DNA of 64,000 nucleotides from Pseudomonas sp. NFR16 (GTDB taxonomy: Bacteria > Pseudomonadota > Gammaproteobacteria > Pseudomonadales > Pseudomonadaceae), in the NCBI RefSeq assembly GCF_900108875.1, contig NZ_FNYJ01000002.1:531383-595382 (forward strand), in the 5' to 3' direction. Shown here piece by piece: positions 55,882 to 64,000 of this stretch; position 1 is the first letter of the stretch, and each line of letters opens with the position of its first letter. The position numbers and the translations under genes were made by a program. A model generated the notes under the pieces. The model was not told where the DNA came from and did no database searches. It saw only the letters and a program-made list of their open reading frames with translations.

Positions 55882-56994
55882 GTGCACATCGCTGACATGA
55901 CCATGTTCTACGCCCCTGCCAGCGGTGGCGTGCGCACCTATCTGGACGCCAAGCATCGGCGTCTGGCGCTCTATTCCGGGGTTCGGCACAGTCTTCTGGT
56001 GCCAGGTCCGGACAACAGTCATGAAGACGGCATCTATCGGGTTCCGGCGCCGCCCGTGCCTTTCGGCAACGGCTATCGCTTTCCGCTGCGTCTGGCGCCC
56101 TGGCGAAACACGTTGAACAATTTGCAGCCGGACCTGATCGAGGTCGGCGATCCCTACCTGACGGCATGGGCAGCGCTCGATGCGCGTCGGCAACTGGATG
56201 TCCCGGTGATCGGCTTCTATCACTCGGATCTGCCGCTGCTGGTGAGCAACCGGATAGGCAGCTGGCTGGGCGCTAACGTAGAGGCCTATGTCAGCAAGCT
56301 GTACGGTAACTTCGACCGGGTCTTGGCGCCCAGCACCGCGATGGCTGAAAAGCTGATCCGTATCGGCGTCAAGCATGTCCATGTGCAGCCGCTGGGGGTC
56401 GACCTGCAGACGTTCGAGCCAGGCTGCCGCGATCCGGGCCTCAAAGCCGAACTGGGGCTGAGCCCGGACACGCGCCTGCTGATCTTCGCAGGTCGCGGCT
56501 CTAAGGAGAAAAACCTGCCGGTGCTGCTCGAATGCATGAAGTCTCTTGGCAAGGGCTACCACCTGCTGTTGGTCGGCTCGCACATGCCGACCGCCGTGCC
56601 GGACAACGTTTCCGTCATCGATCACTTCTGCCCTGCCAGGGAGGTTGCACGGTTACTGGCCAGCGCCGATGCGCTGGTGCATGCCGGCGATCAGGAGACA
56701 TTCGGGCTGGTCGTTCTTGAAGCCATGGCATGCGGGATTCCCGTCGTGGCTGTCGATGCCGGGGCGTTTCGCGAAATCATTCCCGACAGCTGCGGCCTGC
56801 TGTGCAAACCCAATCATGCGCAGGACATGGCCGCGACTGTCCGGCAGCTGTTCAGCGAAGACGTCGAAGTCCGCGCAATGGCTGCGCGTCGGCATGTCGA
56901 GCAACACTACGAGTGGGACGCCGTCGTGGCCGGACTGTTGGGCCATTACGAAGCGGTGCTCGGTGTCAGCACTCCGGTGTACGCCCATGGCTGA
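55882..56994 (+). CDS. GT4-type glycosyltransferase (envelope operon gene 1)
   Basis: A 370-residue GT-B fold glycosyltransferase. The N-domain has MFYAPASGGVRTYLDAKHRRL (donor/acceptor loop). The C-domain has IFAGRGSKEKNLPVLLECM and the nucleotide-sugar signature HAGDQETFGLVVLEAMACGIPVVAVDAGAFREI with the E-x7-E pattern. The GTG start at 55882 is fixed by GGAGG 6 nt upstream. It overlaps the deacetylase gene by 8 bp, giving a tightly coupled three-gene operon. The acceptor is unknown; the membrane-protein partner suggests a lipid. Confidence 0.87.
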   Translation: MHIADMTMFYAPASGGVRTYLDAKHRRLALYSGVRHSLLVPGPDNSHEDGIYRVPAPPVPFGNGYRFPLRLAPWRNTLNNLQPDLIEVGDPYLTAWAALDARRQLDVPVIGFYHSDLPLLVSNRIGSWLGANVEAYVSKLYGNFDRVLAPSTAMAEKLIRIGVKHVHVQPLGVDLQTFEPGCRDPGLKAELGLSPDTRLLIFAGRGSKEKNLPVLLECMKSLGKGYHLLLVGSHMPTAVPDNVSVIDHFCPAREVARLLASADALVHAGDQETFGLVVLEAMACGIPVVAVDAGAFREIIPDSCGLLCKPNHAQDMAATVRQLFSEDVEVRAMAARRHVEQHYEWDAVVAGLLGHYEAVLGVSTPVYAHG

Positions 56995-57766
56995 AGCTCA
57001 CGTTCGCCAGTCGCGTAGCGTCATGCTGGTGCTGCACGACGTCGCGCCGCAGACCTGGGAAGATTATCGCCCCTTTGTCGAGGCGGTCGATGCGCTGGGC
57101 GATATCCCGATCACCTGGCTGGTCGTGCCGGACTTTCACAAACAAGACCGCGTGGACGCGGCGCCAGCGTTTCAGCGGCTGATGCACTCGCGTCTGGCAC
57201 GCGGAGATGAGTTGGTGTTGCATGGGTACTTCCATTGCGACGACAGCCCCGCGCCACGCACCCCGCAGGCCTTTTTCATGCGCCGGATCTACACCTGGGA
57301 AGGCGAGTTTTACACCCTTGACCAGCGTCAGGCCCTGCAACGCCTCGAAGCCGGAATCGAGGTCTTTCGACATAACGACTGGCCACTTCACGGCTTCGTC
57401 GCCCCTGCGTGGCTGATGAGTGAGGGCACCCGCCAGGCGCTTCGCCAGTTGCCGCTGGACTACACAAGTGATGCCCAACACTTGTATCGTCTGCCTGACT
57501 TTCACGCGATAGACGCACCGGGTATCGTCTGGAGCGCCCGCAGCGCCGTACGTCGCGGGCTGTCGAAAATCATCAGCGACCATCGAGAGGCTCATTTGCA
57601 CAACGCTGCCACCATTCGCCTGGGTTTGCACCCGGTCGACATGCGCCACGAATTTTCCCGCCGCTATTGGCTGCAGACACTGACACGCTTGCTGGAAAAC
57701 GGCCGCGAACCGGTAACCAAGTTCACTTGGTTACAGCATCAGCCATTGATCAGGTCCGCAGCGTGA
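56987..57766 (+). CDS. DUF2334 polysaccharide deacetylase-like protein (operon gene 2)
   Basis: A 259-residue NodB-like barrel of the DUF2334 group, without a signal peptide. Metal/catalytic segments visible are VLHDVAPQTW, VLHGYFHCDD (His-rich), FVAPAWLMS and LGLHPVDMRHEF. It likely removes an acetyl group from the sugar attached by the upstream transferase. ATG 56987 lies inside the transferase gene. Its stop overlaps the GTG of the next gene (GTGA). Confidence 0.82.
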   Translation: MAEAHVRQSRSVMLVLHDVAPQTWEDYRPFVEAVDALGDIPITWLVVPDFHKQDRVDAAPAFQRLMHSRLARGDELVLHGYFHCDDSPAPRTPQAFFMRRIYTWEGEFYTLDQRQALQRLEAGIEVFRHNDWPLHGFVAPAWLMSEGTRQALRQLPLDYTSDAQHLYRLPDFHAIDAPGIVWSARSAVRRGLSKIISDHREAHLHNAATIRLGLHPVDMRHEFSRRYWLQTLTRLLENGREPVTKFTWLQHQPLIRSAA

Positions 57767-58758
57767 AGCGACTTGGCTGGCTGGCGGCAGGCCTGATCCT
57801 CGCCCTCCTCATTCCCTTGTTCATGGGCGGCACGGATATGTTCCACCGCTTACGCAACTTCCCGGTCATGCTGCTGATGGGCATGTTCGCGATGGTGCTG
57901 GTCGGCTGGTGCATGAACACGATGCGCCTGCGCCTGCTGCTGGGTGACAGCGCCAAAGGCCTCGGCATGCGCAGAAGCCTGGGTGTGGTCATGGCCACCG
58001 AATTCGCCTATTGCGCAACGCCCGGCGGCAGCGGCGCGCCTTTGACGCTGGTTGCCTTGCTGTCGCGCAGCGGCATTGGGCCGGCGAAAAGCACGGCGGC
58101 GTTTGCGACGGATCAACTCAACGATCTGGTGTTTTTCCTGCTCGCGCTGATCGGCATTCTGATTTACGCGGTGTTTCACAAACTCAGTGAAAACCTGGAA
58201 TGGATGCTGATTGCCAGCGCGCTGCTGATCGGCGCCGGGTTATGCGCCTGCGCCGGGTTCGCGCGGTATCACCGACGAATCATTCTGTTCAACGGCAGGC
58301 TGCTCAAGCGCCTGAAGCGTAAGAACACTACCCGCATTCGCTGGGCTCGCAAGCTGCTGCACTTTCGCGACGCGCTGGCCGACACCTGGAAAATGCCGCA
58401 CCGGATTCTGTTCCAGGTCTTCGTGCTGACGTGCATTCACTGGAGCCTGCGCTACAGCGTGATGTACCTGGCGCTGCAAGGTCTGGGCGTGGATATCCAG
58501 TGGGCCTGGACATTCCTGGTGCAGATGCTGTCGCTGAGCGCCGGGCAATTCAGCCTGTCGCCAGGCGGTGCAGGGGCTGCGGAACTGACGTCGGCCGCCT
58601 TGCTGGCGCCGATGGTGGGCAAATCGACTGCAGCGGCGGCGATCCTGATCTGGCGGATCGTCACCTACTACTTCTATCTGGTGGCGGGCGGTCCGGTGTT
58701 TCTGTTGATGGTCGGACGTCCGTTGCTGTTGAAGCTACTGCGGGTTCGAGCCGCCTGA
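57763..58758 (+). CDS. LPG-synthase-like transmembrane (UPF0104) protein (operon gene 3)
   Basis: A 331-residue inner-membrane protein with about eight helices, of the flippase-like lysylphosphatidylglycerol synthase membrane-domain family (AglD/UPF0104). Key segments are FAYCATPGGSGAPLTLVALL, ATDQLNDLVFFLLALIG and SPGGAGAAELTSAALL, the paired P-G-G motifs typical of the group. GTG 57763 has AGGT 7 nt upstream and is coupled to the deacetylase stop. It may flip or transfer the glycolipid made by the operon; this is inference. Confidence 0.85.
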   Translation: MKRLGWLAAGLILALLIPLFMGGTDMFHRLRNFPVMLLMGMFAMVLVGWCMNTMRLRLLLGDSAKGLGMRRSLGVVMATEFAYCATPGGSGAPLTLVALLSRSGIGPAKSTAAFATDQLNDLVFFLLALIGILIYAVFHKLSENLEWMLIASALLIGAGLCACAGFARYHRRIILFNGRLLKRLKRKNTTRIRWARKLLHFRDALADTWKMPHRILFQVFVLTCIHWSLRYSVMYLALQGLGVDIQWAWTFLVQMLSLSAGQFSLSPGGAGAAELTSAALLAPMVGKSTAAAAILIWRIVTYYFYLVAGGPVFLLMVGRPLLLKLLRVRAA

Positions 58759-58923
58759 GCCGTCGTTTTTCTCATTGGCTTTCAGTTGTTCCCACAGCTG
58801 CGCAGCGCCCTCGAATTCCGTGCCGTCGTCCGGCGAAAGGGCGTCGACATCGTAGCGACTCAGGCAGCCCTCTCCCAGCGTTGGCGGCGCTTTGGAGGTG
58901 GCTTTATCGAGCGGGTCGGTCAT
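58735..58923 (-). CDS. Small acidic protein antisense to operon end
   Basis: A 62-residue acidic soluble protein (MTDPLDKATSKAPPTLGEG...). GAGGTGAT lies just upstream of ATG 58923. Its last 24 bases overlap the end of the flippase-like gene on the other strand. No family recognised. Confidence 0.55.
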   Translation of the reverse strand: MTDPLDKATSKAPPTLGEGCLSRYDVDALSPDDGTEFEGAAQLWEQLKANEKNDGSGGSNPQ

Positions 58924-59034
58924 GGGGATCACCTCTGTAAGGAGTAAACGCGGCGTCCAAGGTTGTTCCGTGCAGCATCACTAAACCATGCAAATCCGGC
59001 CTCGTAATCTGAACGGTATGTCCGCGTGAAGCCC

Positions 59035-59062
59035 GGCGGGGGCAGGCACGCCCTGCCCCGCC
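59035..59062 (-). terminator. GC-rich hairpin downstream of purU
   Basis: GGCGGGGGCAGG pairs with CCTGCCCCGCC with one bulged base, 19 nt past the purU stop. The stem is strong but no T-run follows. Confidence 0.5.
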
Positions 59063-59080
59063 GAGTCGGATCGAGCCCGA

Positions 59081-59932
59081 TCAGTCAAACACGACCGTCT
59101 TGTTGTCGTGCACCAGTACGCGATCCTCAAGGTGAGCGCGCAGACCCCGGGCCAGTACCATCTTCTCGACATCGCGGCCGAAGCGCACCATGTTCTCGAT
59201 GCTGTCACGATGACTCACGCGAACCACGTCCTGTTCGATGATCGGCCCTGCGTCCAACTCTTCGGTAACGTAGTGACAGGTCGCGCCGATCAGCTTCACG
59301 CCCCGCAGTGACGCCTGATGGTAGGGCTTGGCGCCGACGAACGATGGCAAAAAGCTGTGGTGAATGTTGATCACCTGATGGGCGTATTCACGGCACAGCT
59401 GCGGCGGCAGGATCTGCATGTAGCGCGCGAGCACGACGACATCCGCCTCATGCTGCTTAACCAGCCGCGACACCTCGGCGAATGCCGGCTCCTTGTCTTT
59501 CGGGTCGACCGGGACGTGGTAATAAGGAATGTCGTGCCACTCGACCATGCTGCGCAGGTCCTGGTGGTTGGAAATGACGCAGGCGATCTCGCAGTCGAGT
59601 TCATCGCTGTGCCAGCGATGCAGCAGGTCCGCCAGACAGTGGGACTCGCGGCTTGCCATCAGCACCACGCGCTTCTTCTGATCCGAATCAGTGATGCGCC
59701 AGTCCATCGAGAATTCTTCTGCTATCGGCGTGAATGCCTGACGGAAGCCTTCCAGGTCAAACGGCAAGGTATCGGCACGGATTTCGTGACGCATGAAGAA
59801 CCAGCCGCTGAGGTTGTCAGAGTGATGACTCGCTTCGGTAATCCAGCCGTTGTACGACGCCAGAAAGTTACTGACTTTGGCAACGATACCAACACGGTCC
59901 GGGCAAGCAATCACCAGACGAAAAGTGCGCAT
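59081..59932 (-). CDS. purU: Formyltetrahydrofolate deformylase
   Basis: A 283-residue enzyme that hydrolyses 10-formyl-THF to formate and THF, balancing one-carbon units for purine and glycine metabolism. An N-terminal ACT domain (RLVIACPDRVGIVAKVSNFL) precedes the formyl-transferase-like domain with catalytic region INIHHSFLPSF (Asn/His) and TEELDAGPIIEQD (Asp). The length is typical. It appears to be a single gene. Confidence 0.94.
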   Translation of the reverse strand: MRTFRLVIACPDRVGIVAKVSNFLASYNGWITEASHHSDNLSGWFFMRHEIRADTLPFDLEGFRQAFTPIAEEFSMDWRITDSDQKKRVVLMASRESHCLADLLHRWHSDELDCEIACVISNHQDLRSMVEWHDIPYYHVPVDPKDKEPAFAEVSRLVKQHEADVVVLARYMQILPPQLCREYAHQVINIHHSFLPSFVGAKPYHQASLRGVKLIGATCHYVTEELDAGPIIEQDVVRVSHRDSIENMVRFGRDVEKMVLARGLRAHLEDRVLVHDNKTVVFD

Positions 59933-60204
59933 GAGGGGAAACTCCAGAACTTCGCAAAGGCCGCTATTCTAGCGATTACCTGAGGACTGTGCAGTATTCC
60001 GGTGCACCTGATTGATGCGGAAACAAAACCACGTCCGATCGGCGGTAATGGACGGCCGGCCCGGCATTTCGGGGCGCCGGGATTTCGGCGCCAGACGCCG
60101 GCACTAAATAAGCGATATTTTTTGTCGACAGCGCCCATTTGTTTCTAAGACGCGCAGCGCATGTCACTATTTCAACAATCGACCGATAAAACTTTTCTTA
60201 AATG

Positions 60205-60233
60205 TTTACTTGCGCAAACGCTATGACTATTAT
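60205..60233 (+). promoter_or_regulatory. Probable sigma-70 promoter of mvaT
   Basis: TTTACT (60205-60210) and TATTAT (60228-60233) are separated by 17 bp, in an AT-rich stretch about 42 bp before the mvaT start. The AT-richness would also allow MvaT to bind its own promoter. The rest of the 342-bp gap 59933-60274 shows a GC-rich part with two GGCGCC palindromes and no gene. Confidence 0.6.
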
Positions 60234-60274
60234 TGCGTCATTGCACCCTGCCCATCACAACATAGGTAGTCCTC

Positions 60275-60652
60275 ATGTCTCTGATCAACGAATACCGCGC
60301 CACAGAAGAAGCCATCAAAGAACTGCAAGCCCGTCTGCAGAACCTGCAACAAGACGACAAACTGCAAAAGGAACTTGAGTTCGAAGGCAAACTGCGCACC
60401 TTGATGGGTGAATATCAAAAATCCCTGCGTGACATCATCGCGCTGCTGGATCCGGATTCCAAACTGAAAGCACCACGCGGCGCCGCCGTCAAAACTACCG
60501 GCACCAAGCGCGCGCGCAAGGTCAAGCAATACAAGAACCCGCACAACGGTGAAATCATCGAAACCAAAGGCGGCAACCACAAGACTCTGAAAGAGTGGAA
60601 AGCCAAGTGGGGCGGTGACGAGGTTGAAGGCTGGGCAACTCTGCTGGGCTAA
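60275..60652 (+). CDS. mvaT: H-NS-family nucleoid protein MvaT
   Basis: A 125-residue xenogeneic silencer. The N-terminal coiled-coil (MSLINEYRATEEAIKELQARLQ...) mediates oligomers, and the C-terminal AT-hook-like domain (KVKQYKNPHNGEIIETKGGNHKTLKEWKAKWG) binds AT-rich DNA. It represses horizontally acquired and virulence genes in Pseudomonas. The SD is AGGTAG. A bidirectional terminator follows. Confidence 0.94.
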   Translation: MSLINEYRATEEAIKELQARLQNLQQDDKLQKELEFEGKLRTLMGEYQKSLRDIIALLDPDSKLKAPRGAAVKTTGTKRARKVKQYKNPHNGEIIETKGGNHKTLKEWKAKWGGDEVEGWATLLG

Positions 60653-60697
60653 CAGCCTGCGTGATGTGACAGCAGTTGTGCAGTGATGTACGACGTA

Positions 60698-60728
60698 AAA
60701 AAACGCCAGCACTCGCTGGCGTTTTTTA
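60698..60728. terminator. Bidirectional terminator of mvaT and sbcB
   Basis: AACGCCAG-cact-CGCTGGCGTT stem with A- and T-tracts on either side, between convergent mvaT and sbcB. Confidence 0.92.
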
Positions 60729-60739
60729 TTGTCCGAGGT

Positions 60740-62185
60740 TCACCGCCCGCCTGTCTGTATGCCCAGCCGGTGCTGCAACTGCAGCGAGTATTCCTGCCAC
60801 TGGGCGAGCACCTTCAACTGCTCTGGCGTCGCCTTCATGGACAGCTCGATCAACGCCCGGGAAAAGGCTTTCAATGTATTGGGGGCCCCGGCGACGGGAT
60901 CAGTCAGGCGCCACTGGCAGAAATTCAACCAGCGTTGCTGCTCGGCGACATTCAGTGTCTCGGCAAAGTTACGGGCGCGATAGCGGAACAGTAATTCGGC
61001 AAGACGTGGGTCATCGAATGGCCAAGGGTCAGTGCCCAGTTGCTGCGGTTCGACAGTGCGCACCTGCTCACAAAGGCGCCGGTCGCGGTCGTTAATAAAA
61101 CCATCATATAACTGCTGTTCGGGGTCTTCGCTGACAGCAAAATCGTCGCTGGCATAAACGCTTTTCAACTTTTCCTGCCAGACGGCCTGACCTTCATTCA
61201 AGCGCGCGACGCGCTCTTTGTAGGCCAACATATCCAATTGCAGCCGTTGACGGTCTTCCTCGCGCAGCACGCTCAATGGCGCGACCACGGGGCATTTATT
61301 TATATGCAGTAACTTGAGCGGGACTGGTAATTGCCCCTGCGCCAGATCTTCGCGGCGGGTATATAAACGCTGACGCAACGTGTCGCCATCTTCGTCGAGC
61401 AAGGGACTGTGGTCATGAAACAGATCGCAAACAATTAGCGCATTGCGATTGACCGGATGCCAGGCCAGCGGCAGCACCACGCTCAAATAACTTCGTGCGG
61501 CGGAGAACCGTCCTGATACATGCACCAGCGGCTGCAGCAGGCGGATCTGTTCTTGCACCTTGTGCTTGCTGCGTAACTGAAACAGATAGTCATAAAGCTT
61601 GGGTTGTTTTTCTCGAATCAAACGCGCCAGCGCAATCGTCGCCCGCACGTCCGAAAGCGCATCGTGAGCGTGACCATGGTCGATGCCGTTCGCCGCGGTC
61701 AGACGCTCGAGTTTGAGCGTGACCCTGCCCTCTTCTTCCGGCCAGACAATGCCTTCCGGACGCAGGGCATAGGCCGTGCGCACCACATCGATCAGGTCCC
61801 AGCGGCTGTTGCCACCCTGCCATTCGCGCGCATAGGGATCGAAGAAATTGCGGTAAAGACTGTAACGCGTCATTTCATCGTCGAAGCGCAAGGTGTTGTA
61901 ACCGGCGCCACAGGTACCCGGCAGCGACAGCTCGGCATGAATTCGCGTCATGAAATCAGCTTCGCAAAGCCCTTTTTCGGCCAGACGCTGCGGGGTAATC
62001 CCGGTGACCAGACATGCGGCGGGATGCGGAAGGATGTCGTCGCTGGGCTGGCAATAAAGGTTGACCGGCTCGCCGATCTCGTTGAGCTGGTCATCCGTAC
62101 GAATGCCCGCCACTTGCAACGGACGGTCGTTACGCGGATTGATCCCGGTGGTTTCGTAGTCGTACCAGAAGATGCTGGAAGTCAC
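60740..62185 (-). CDS. sbcB: Exodeoxyribonuclease I
   Basis: A 481-residue 3'-5' single-strand DNA exonuclease of the DEDD family, used in recombination and mismatch repair. The first acidic motif is FYDYETTG-like (WYDYETTGINPRNDRPLQ), motif II is GYNTLRFDDE, and motif III is HDALSDVRATIALARLI. The C-terminal domain (DGFINDRDRRLCEQV, RYRARNFAETL) matches ExoI. Length is near the E. coli enzyme (475). Confidence 0.94.
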   Translation of the reverse strand: MTSSIFWYDYETTGINPRNDRPLQVAGIRTDDQLNEIGEPVNLYCQPSDDILPHPAACLVTGITPQRLAEKGLCEADFMTRIHAELSLPGTCGAGYNTLRFDDEMTRYSLYRNFFDPYAREWQGGNSRWDLIDVVRTAYALRPEGIVWPEEEGRVTLKLERLTAANGIDHGHAHDALSDVRATIALARLIREKQPKLYDYLFQLRSKHKVQEQIRLLQPLVHVSGRFSAARSYLSVVLPLAWHPVNRNALIVCDLFHDHSPLLDEDGDTLRQRLYTRREDLAQGQLPVPLKLLHINKCPVVAPLSVLREEDRQRLQLDMLAYKERVARLNEGQAVWQEKLKSVYASDDFAVSEDPEQQLYDGFINDRDRRLCEQVRTVEPQQLGTDPWPFDDPRLAELLFRYRARNFAETLNVAEQQRWLNFCQWRLTDPVAGAPNTLKAFSRALIELSMKATPEQLKVLAQWQEYSLQLQHRLGIQTGGR

Positions 62186-62424
62186 GGGCTGATCCTGAAC
62201 AAAAGACCGACGAAGTCTACCAGATGGGTTCTACGCCAATCCGCGCAACATGGGTGGGACACGGTTCAACGGCGCAGTCGAGGTGCAGGACCGCGCGCCT
62301 GCCGTCTGGTCGGACTGCTACGAAATGTGAGCGCCTGATCGCGCGCAGCACTTTGTAACGCAGGTTGCTTACCGGTCGTGGCGTGGCTAGCATCAGACTT
62401 TATTTTCCGGCGTACCTCCTCCGA

Positions 62425-63162
62425 ATGTCCTCCTCGCAAGCCTGGCCAAGGATCGCTGCACAGCCTGCTCCACTGGACACCCGTATTCGCATGGAAACGC
62501 CTGAGGGCATTGACCTGCTTCTGCGCCCGGCCGGTCTGCTGTCCCGCTCGCTGGCGTTCGCCATCGACTTGGTCATTCGAGGCGTGCTGCTGACCGGTCT
62601 GTTTCTCCTGCTCGGGACGCTCGGCGACTTCGGCACCGGGCTGTTCGTGCTTTCGCTGTTCCTGATCAACTGGTGGTACATGGTGCTGTTCGAAGTACTG
62701 CATCAGGGGCGCACGCCGGGCAAGCAGATCATGGGGCTGCGGGTCATCCACGACGACGGCACGCCCGTCGGCTGGTCTGCGTCACTGCTGCGCAACCTGC
62801 TGCGCTTCGTGGACATGCTGCCCTTTGGCTACACCGTGGGCGCGTTCAGTTGCCTGCAGCATCCGCTGTTCAAACGGTTGGGCGACATTGCCGCCGGTAC
62901 GCTGGTGATCTACCGCGATACGCTGTTACCCCGACCGGTCTTGCCGGACGCCGCGCCTTTGGCGGCACCGGTCGCCCTGACGCTGGATGAACAACGCGCC
63001 CTGCTCGCCTTCGCCGAACGTCAGGGCCAGCTCGTCACGGCGCGCGCCCATGAGCTGGCGGCCATTGTCGTCGAGCCCCTGCAAATCCCGCTGCAGACGG
63101 ATCCGCATCAGTCTGTGGACCGGCTCAACGGTATCGCTCGCGGGCTGGCGGGGATGACATGA
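62425..63162 (+). CDS. RDD-family membrane protein
   Basis: A 245-residue RDD protein. The three hallmark residues appear in LLSRSLAFAIDLVIRG (R, D) and RTPGKQIMGLRVIHDDGTPVGW, with three to four hydrophobic helices and a soluble C-terminal tail. RDD proteins include sodium-proton antiporter and transport-like members; this one is uncharacterised. It lies 14 bp before a SpoIIM-family gene, a common pairing in Pseudomonas loci that also contain a DUF4350 and a MoxR ATPase gene (not seen here, expected downstream). Confidence 0.83.
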   Translation: MSSSQAWPRIAAQPAPLDTRIRMETPEGIDLLLRPAGLLSRSLAFAIDLVIRGVLLTGLFLLLGTLGDFGTGLFVLSLFLINWWYMVLFEVLHQGRTPGKQIMGLRVIHDDGTPVGWSASLLRNLLRFVDMLPFGYTVGAFSCLQHPLFKRLGDIAAGTLVIYRDTLLPRPVLPDAAPLAAPVALTLDEQRALLAFAERQGQLVTARAHELAAIVVEPLQIPLQTDPHQSVDRLNGIARGLAGMT

Positions 63163-63175
63163 TGCGGGGGGCGAG

Positions 63176-64000
63176 ATGAAGCAGAACCAGTTCGAACAAC
63201 GGCATCAGGACGAATGGCAGCGCTTCGGCGCTCGGCTGGACGTGCTGGAGCGCAGCCGCGGCAGGAGCGAATCCGGCGACGATTTCACCCGTGATTACCG
63301 GCAGATCTGCCAGCATCTGGCCCTCGCGCAGGCCCGGGGCTACAGCAGCCATCTGGTCGATCCGCTGCAACAACTGGCGATGCGCGGGCATCAACAGCTC
63401 TATCGCCATCGCAGCCAGTTTGCCGCACAACTGTTGAGCTTCGTGCTCGCCGATTTTCCCCGCGCGGTGCGTGCAGAATGGCGTTGGGTCGCACTGGCCG
63501 CGCTGCTGTTTTTCGGCAGTCTGATCGTCATGGGAGGGTTGGTGTACGCCTACCCGGATCTGATCTACAGCGTGGTCAGCCCCGCTCAGGTGGATGAAAT
63601 GGAAGCCATGTACGATCCCGCCGCGCGGCGCATCGGCCAGGCCGTCGAACGGGCGTCGAGCACTGACTGGCTGATGTTCGGCTATTACATCATGCACAAC
63701 ATCGGCATCGCGTTTCAGACCTTTGCCAGCGGCCTGCTGTTTGGCGTCGGCAGCCTGTTTTTCCTCTTCTTCAACGGCTTGATGATCGGAGCGGTGGCGG
63801 GCCACCTGACCGATGTGGGTTTTGGCGAGACCTTCTGGCCGTTCGTGATCGGCCACGGCGCGTTCGAGCTGACCGGCATCGCGCTGGCGGGCGCCGCCGG
63901 ACTCAAACTCGGCTGGGCATTACTCGCCCCGGGCGCTCTGCGACGGGATGAAGCGCTGCGCCTGGCGGCCAGCACCAGCGTGCGGCTGATTGGCGGCGTG
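63176..64000 (+). CDS. Stage II sporulation protein M (SpoIIM) family, 3' end outside window
   Basis: The first 275 residues of a SpoIIM-family membrane protein are present, open at the window end. After a cytoplasmic start (MKQNQFEQRHQDEWQRF), a basic region precedes helices at about 102-122 and 162-260. These contain YYIMHNIGIAFQTFASGLLFGVGS and FVIGHGAFELTGIALAGAAGLKLG, the family signature (N-x-x-x-A, then GHG-E-L). In non-sporulating bacteria these genes travel with RDD proteins. The start has a weak GGGCGAG SD. Confidence 0.85.
   Translation, partial: MKQNQFEQRHQDEWQRFGARLDVLERSRGRSESGDDFTRDYRQICQHLALAQARGYSSHLVDPLQQLAMRGHQQLYRHRSQFAAQLLSFVLADFPRAVRAEWRWVALAALLFFGSLIVMGGLVYAYPDLIYSVVSPAQVDEMEAMYDPAARRIGQAVERASSTDWLMFGYYIMHNIGIAFQTFASGLLFGVGSLFFLFFNGLMIGAVAGHLTDVGFGETFWPFVIGHGAFELTGIALAGAAGLKLGWALLAPGALRRDEALRLAASTSVRLIGGV

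Noticed and set aside
56546..56986. N-terminal extension of the deacetylase frame into the glycosyltransferase gene
   Set aside because: It is out of frame with the transferase and has antisense-like composition. The deacetylase barrel starts at 56987.

Overview
The window is a 64 kb piece of a Pseudomonas chromosome, most likely a plant- or soil-associated species near the P. syringae / P. fluorescens groups. Supporting signs are the high GC content, two classes of Pseudomonas REP/REPIN palindromes, an MvaT-type H-NS protein, an RhlA homologue, a mexAB-oprM/ttgABC efflux operon with a TtgR-type operator, and a pca cluster with PcaR-type operators. I see no prophage, transposase, integrase or CRISPR array. 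Species assignment is inference.

Layout. 1-9.1 kb: the 3' part of a urea carboxylase gene carrying an in-frame REPIN, a very large DUF6543/Stv-like toxin or adhesin candidate, a Cache-GGDEF diguanylate cyclase with a small CWC protein and RsuA, and an rhlA gene without rhlB. 9.3-19 kb: tRNA-Gly(CCC), an MFS exporter, a hemerythrin, several small proteins, a SIR2-like DUF4917 protein, a DMT transporter, a methyltransferase and a lemA-TPM-TPM operon. 19.2-26.8 kb: bglX, a DctB/DctD (MifS/MifR)-like two-component system, a compound REPIN plus 9-bp tandem array, and a kgtP-type permease. 27-28.3 kb: two adjacent paralogous genes for small secreted proteins, each made of six 13-residue repeats. 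28.5-38.1 kb: flavin reductase, ABM-domain protein, AraC regulator, aruI-like decarboxylase with aldehyde dehydrogenase and LysR regulator, a DHA2 exporter and a double-Cache protein. 38.4-45.1 kb: ttgR and ttgABC. 45.2-51.5 kb: pcaR-pcaIJF-pcaT-pcaD without pcaB or pcaC. 52-64 kb: PitA, a YjgR ATPase, a glycosyltransferase / DUF2334 deacetylase / LPG-synthase-like membrane operon, purU, mvaT, sbcB, an RDD protein and the start of a SpoIIM-family gene.

Functional links. Several blocks serve carbon acquisition: GH3 beta-glucosidase, C4-dicarboxylate or 2-oxoglutarate sensing next to a 2-oxoglutarate-type permease, the lower beta-ketoadipate pathway that yields succinyl-CoA and acetyl-CoA, and a 2-ketoarginine decarboxylase/dehydrogenase pair. 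Others serve surfaces and defence: HAA synthase for swarming and wetting, c-di-GMP synthesis, RND efflux, and a possible glycolipid operon.

The least described elements are the twin repeat proteins at 27.0-28.3 kb, the three-gene envelope operon at 55.9-58.8 kb, and the REPIN domesticated inside the urea carboxylase reading frame. Starts were chosen from visible Shine-Dalgarno (SD) sequences and family lengths. No database search was run, so family names rest on recognised motifs.
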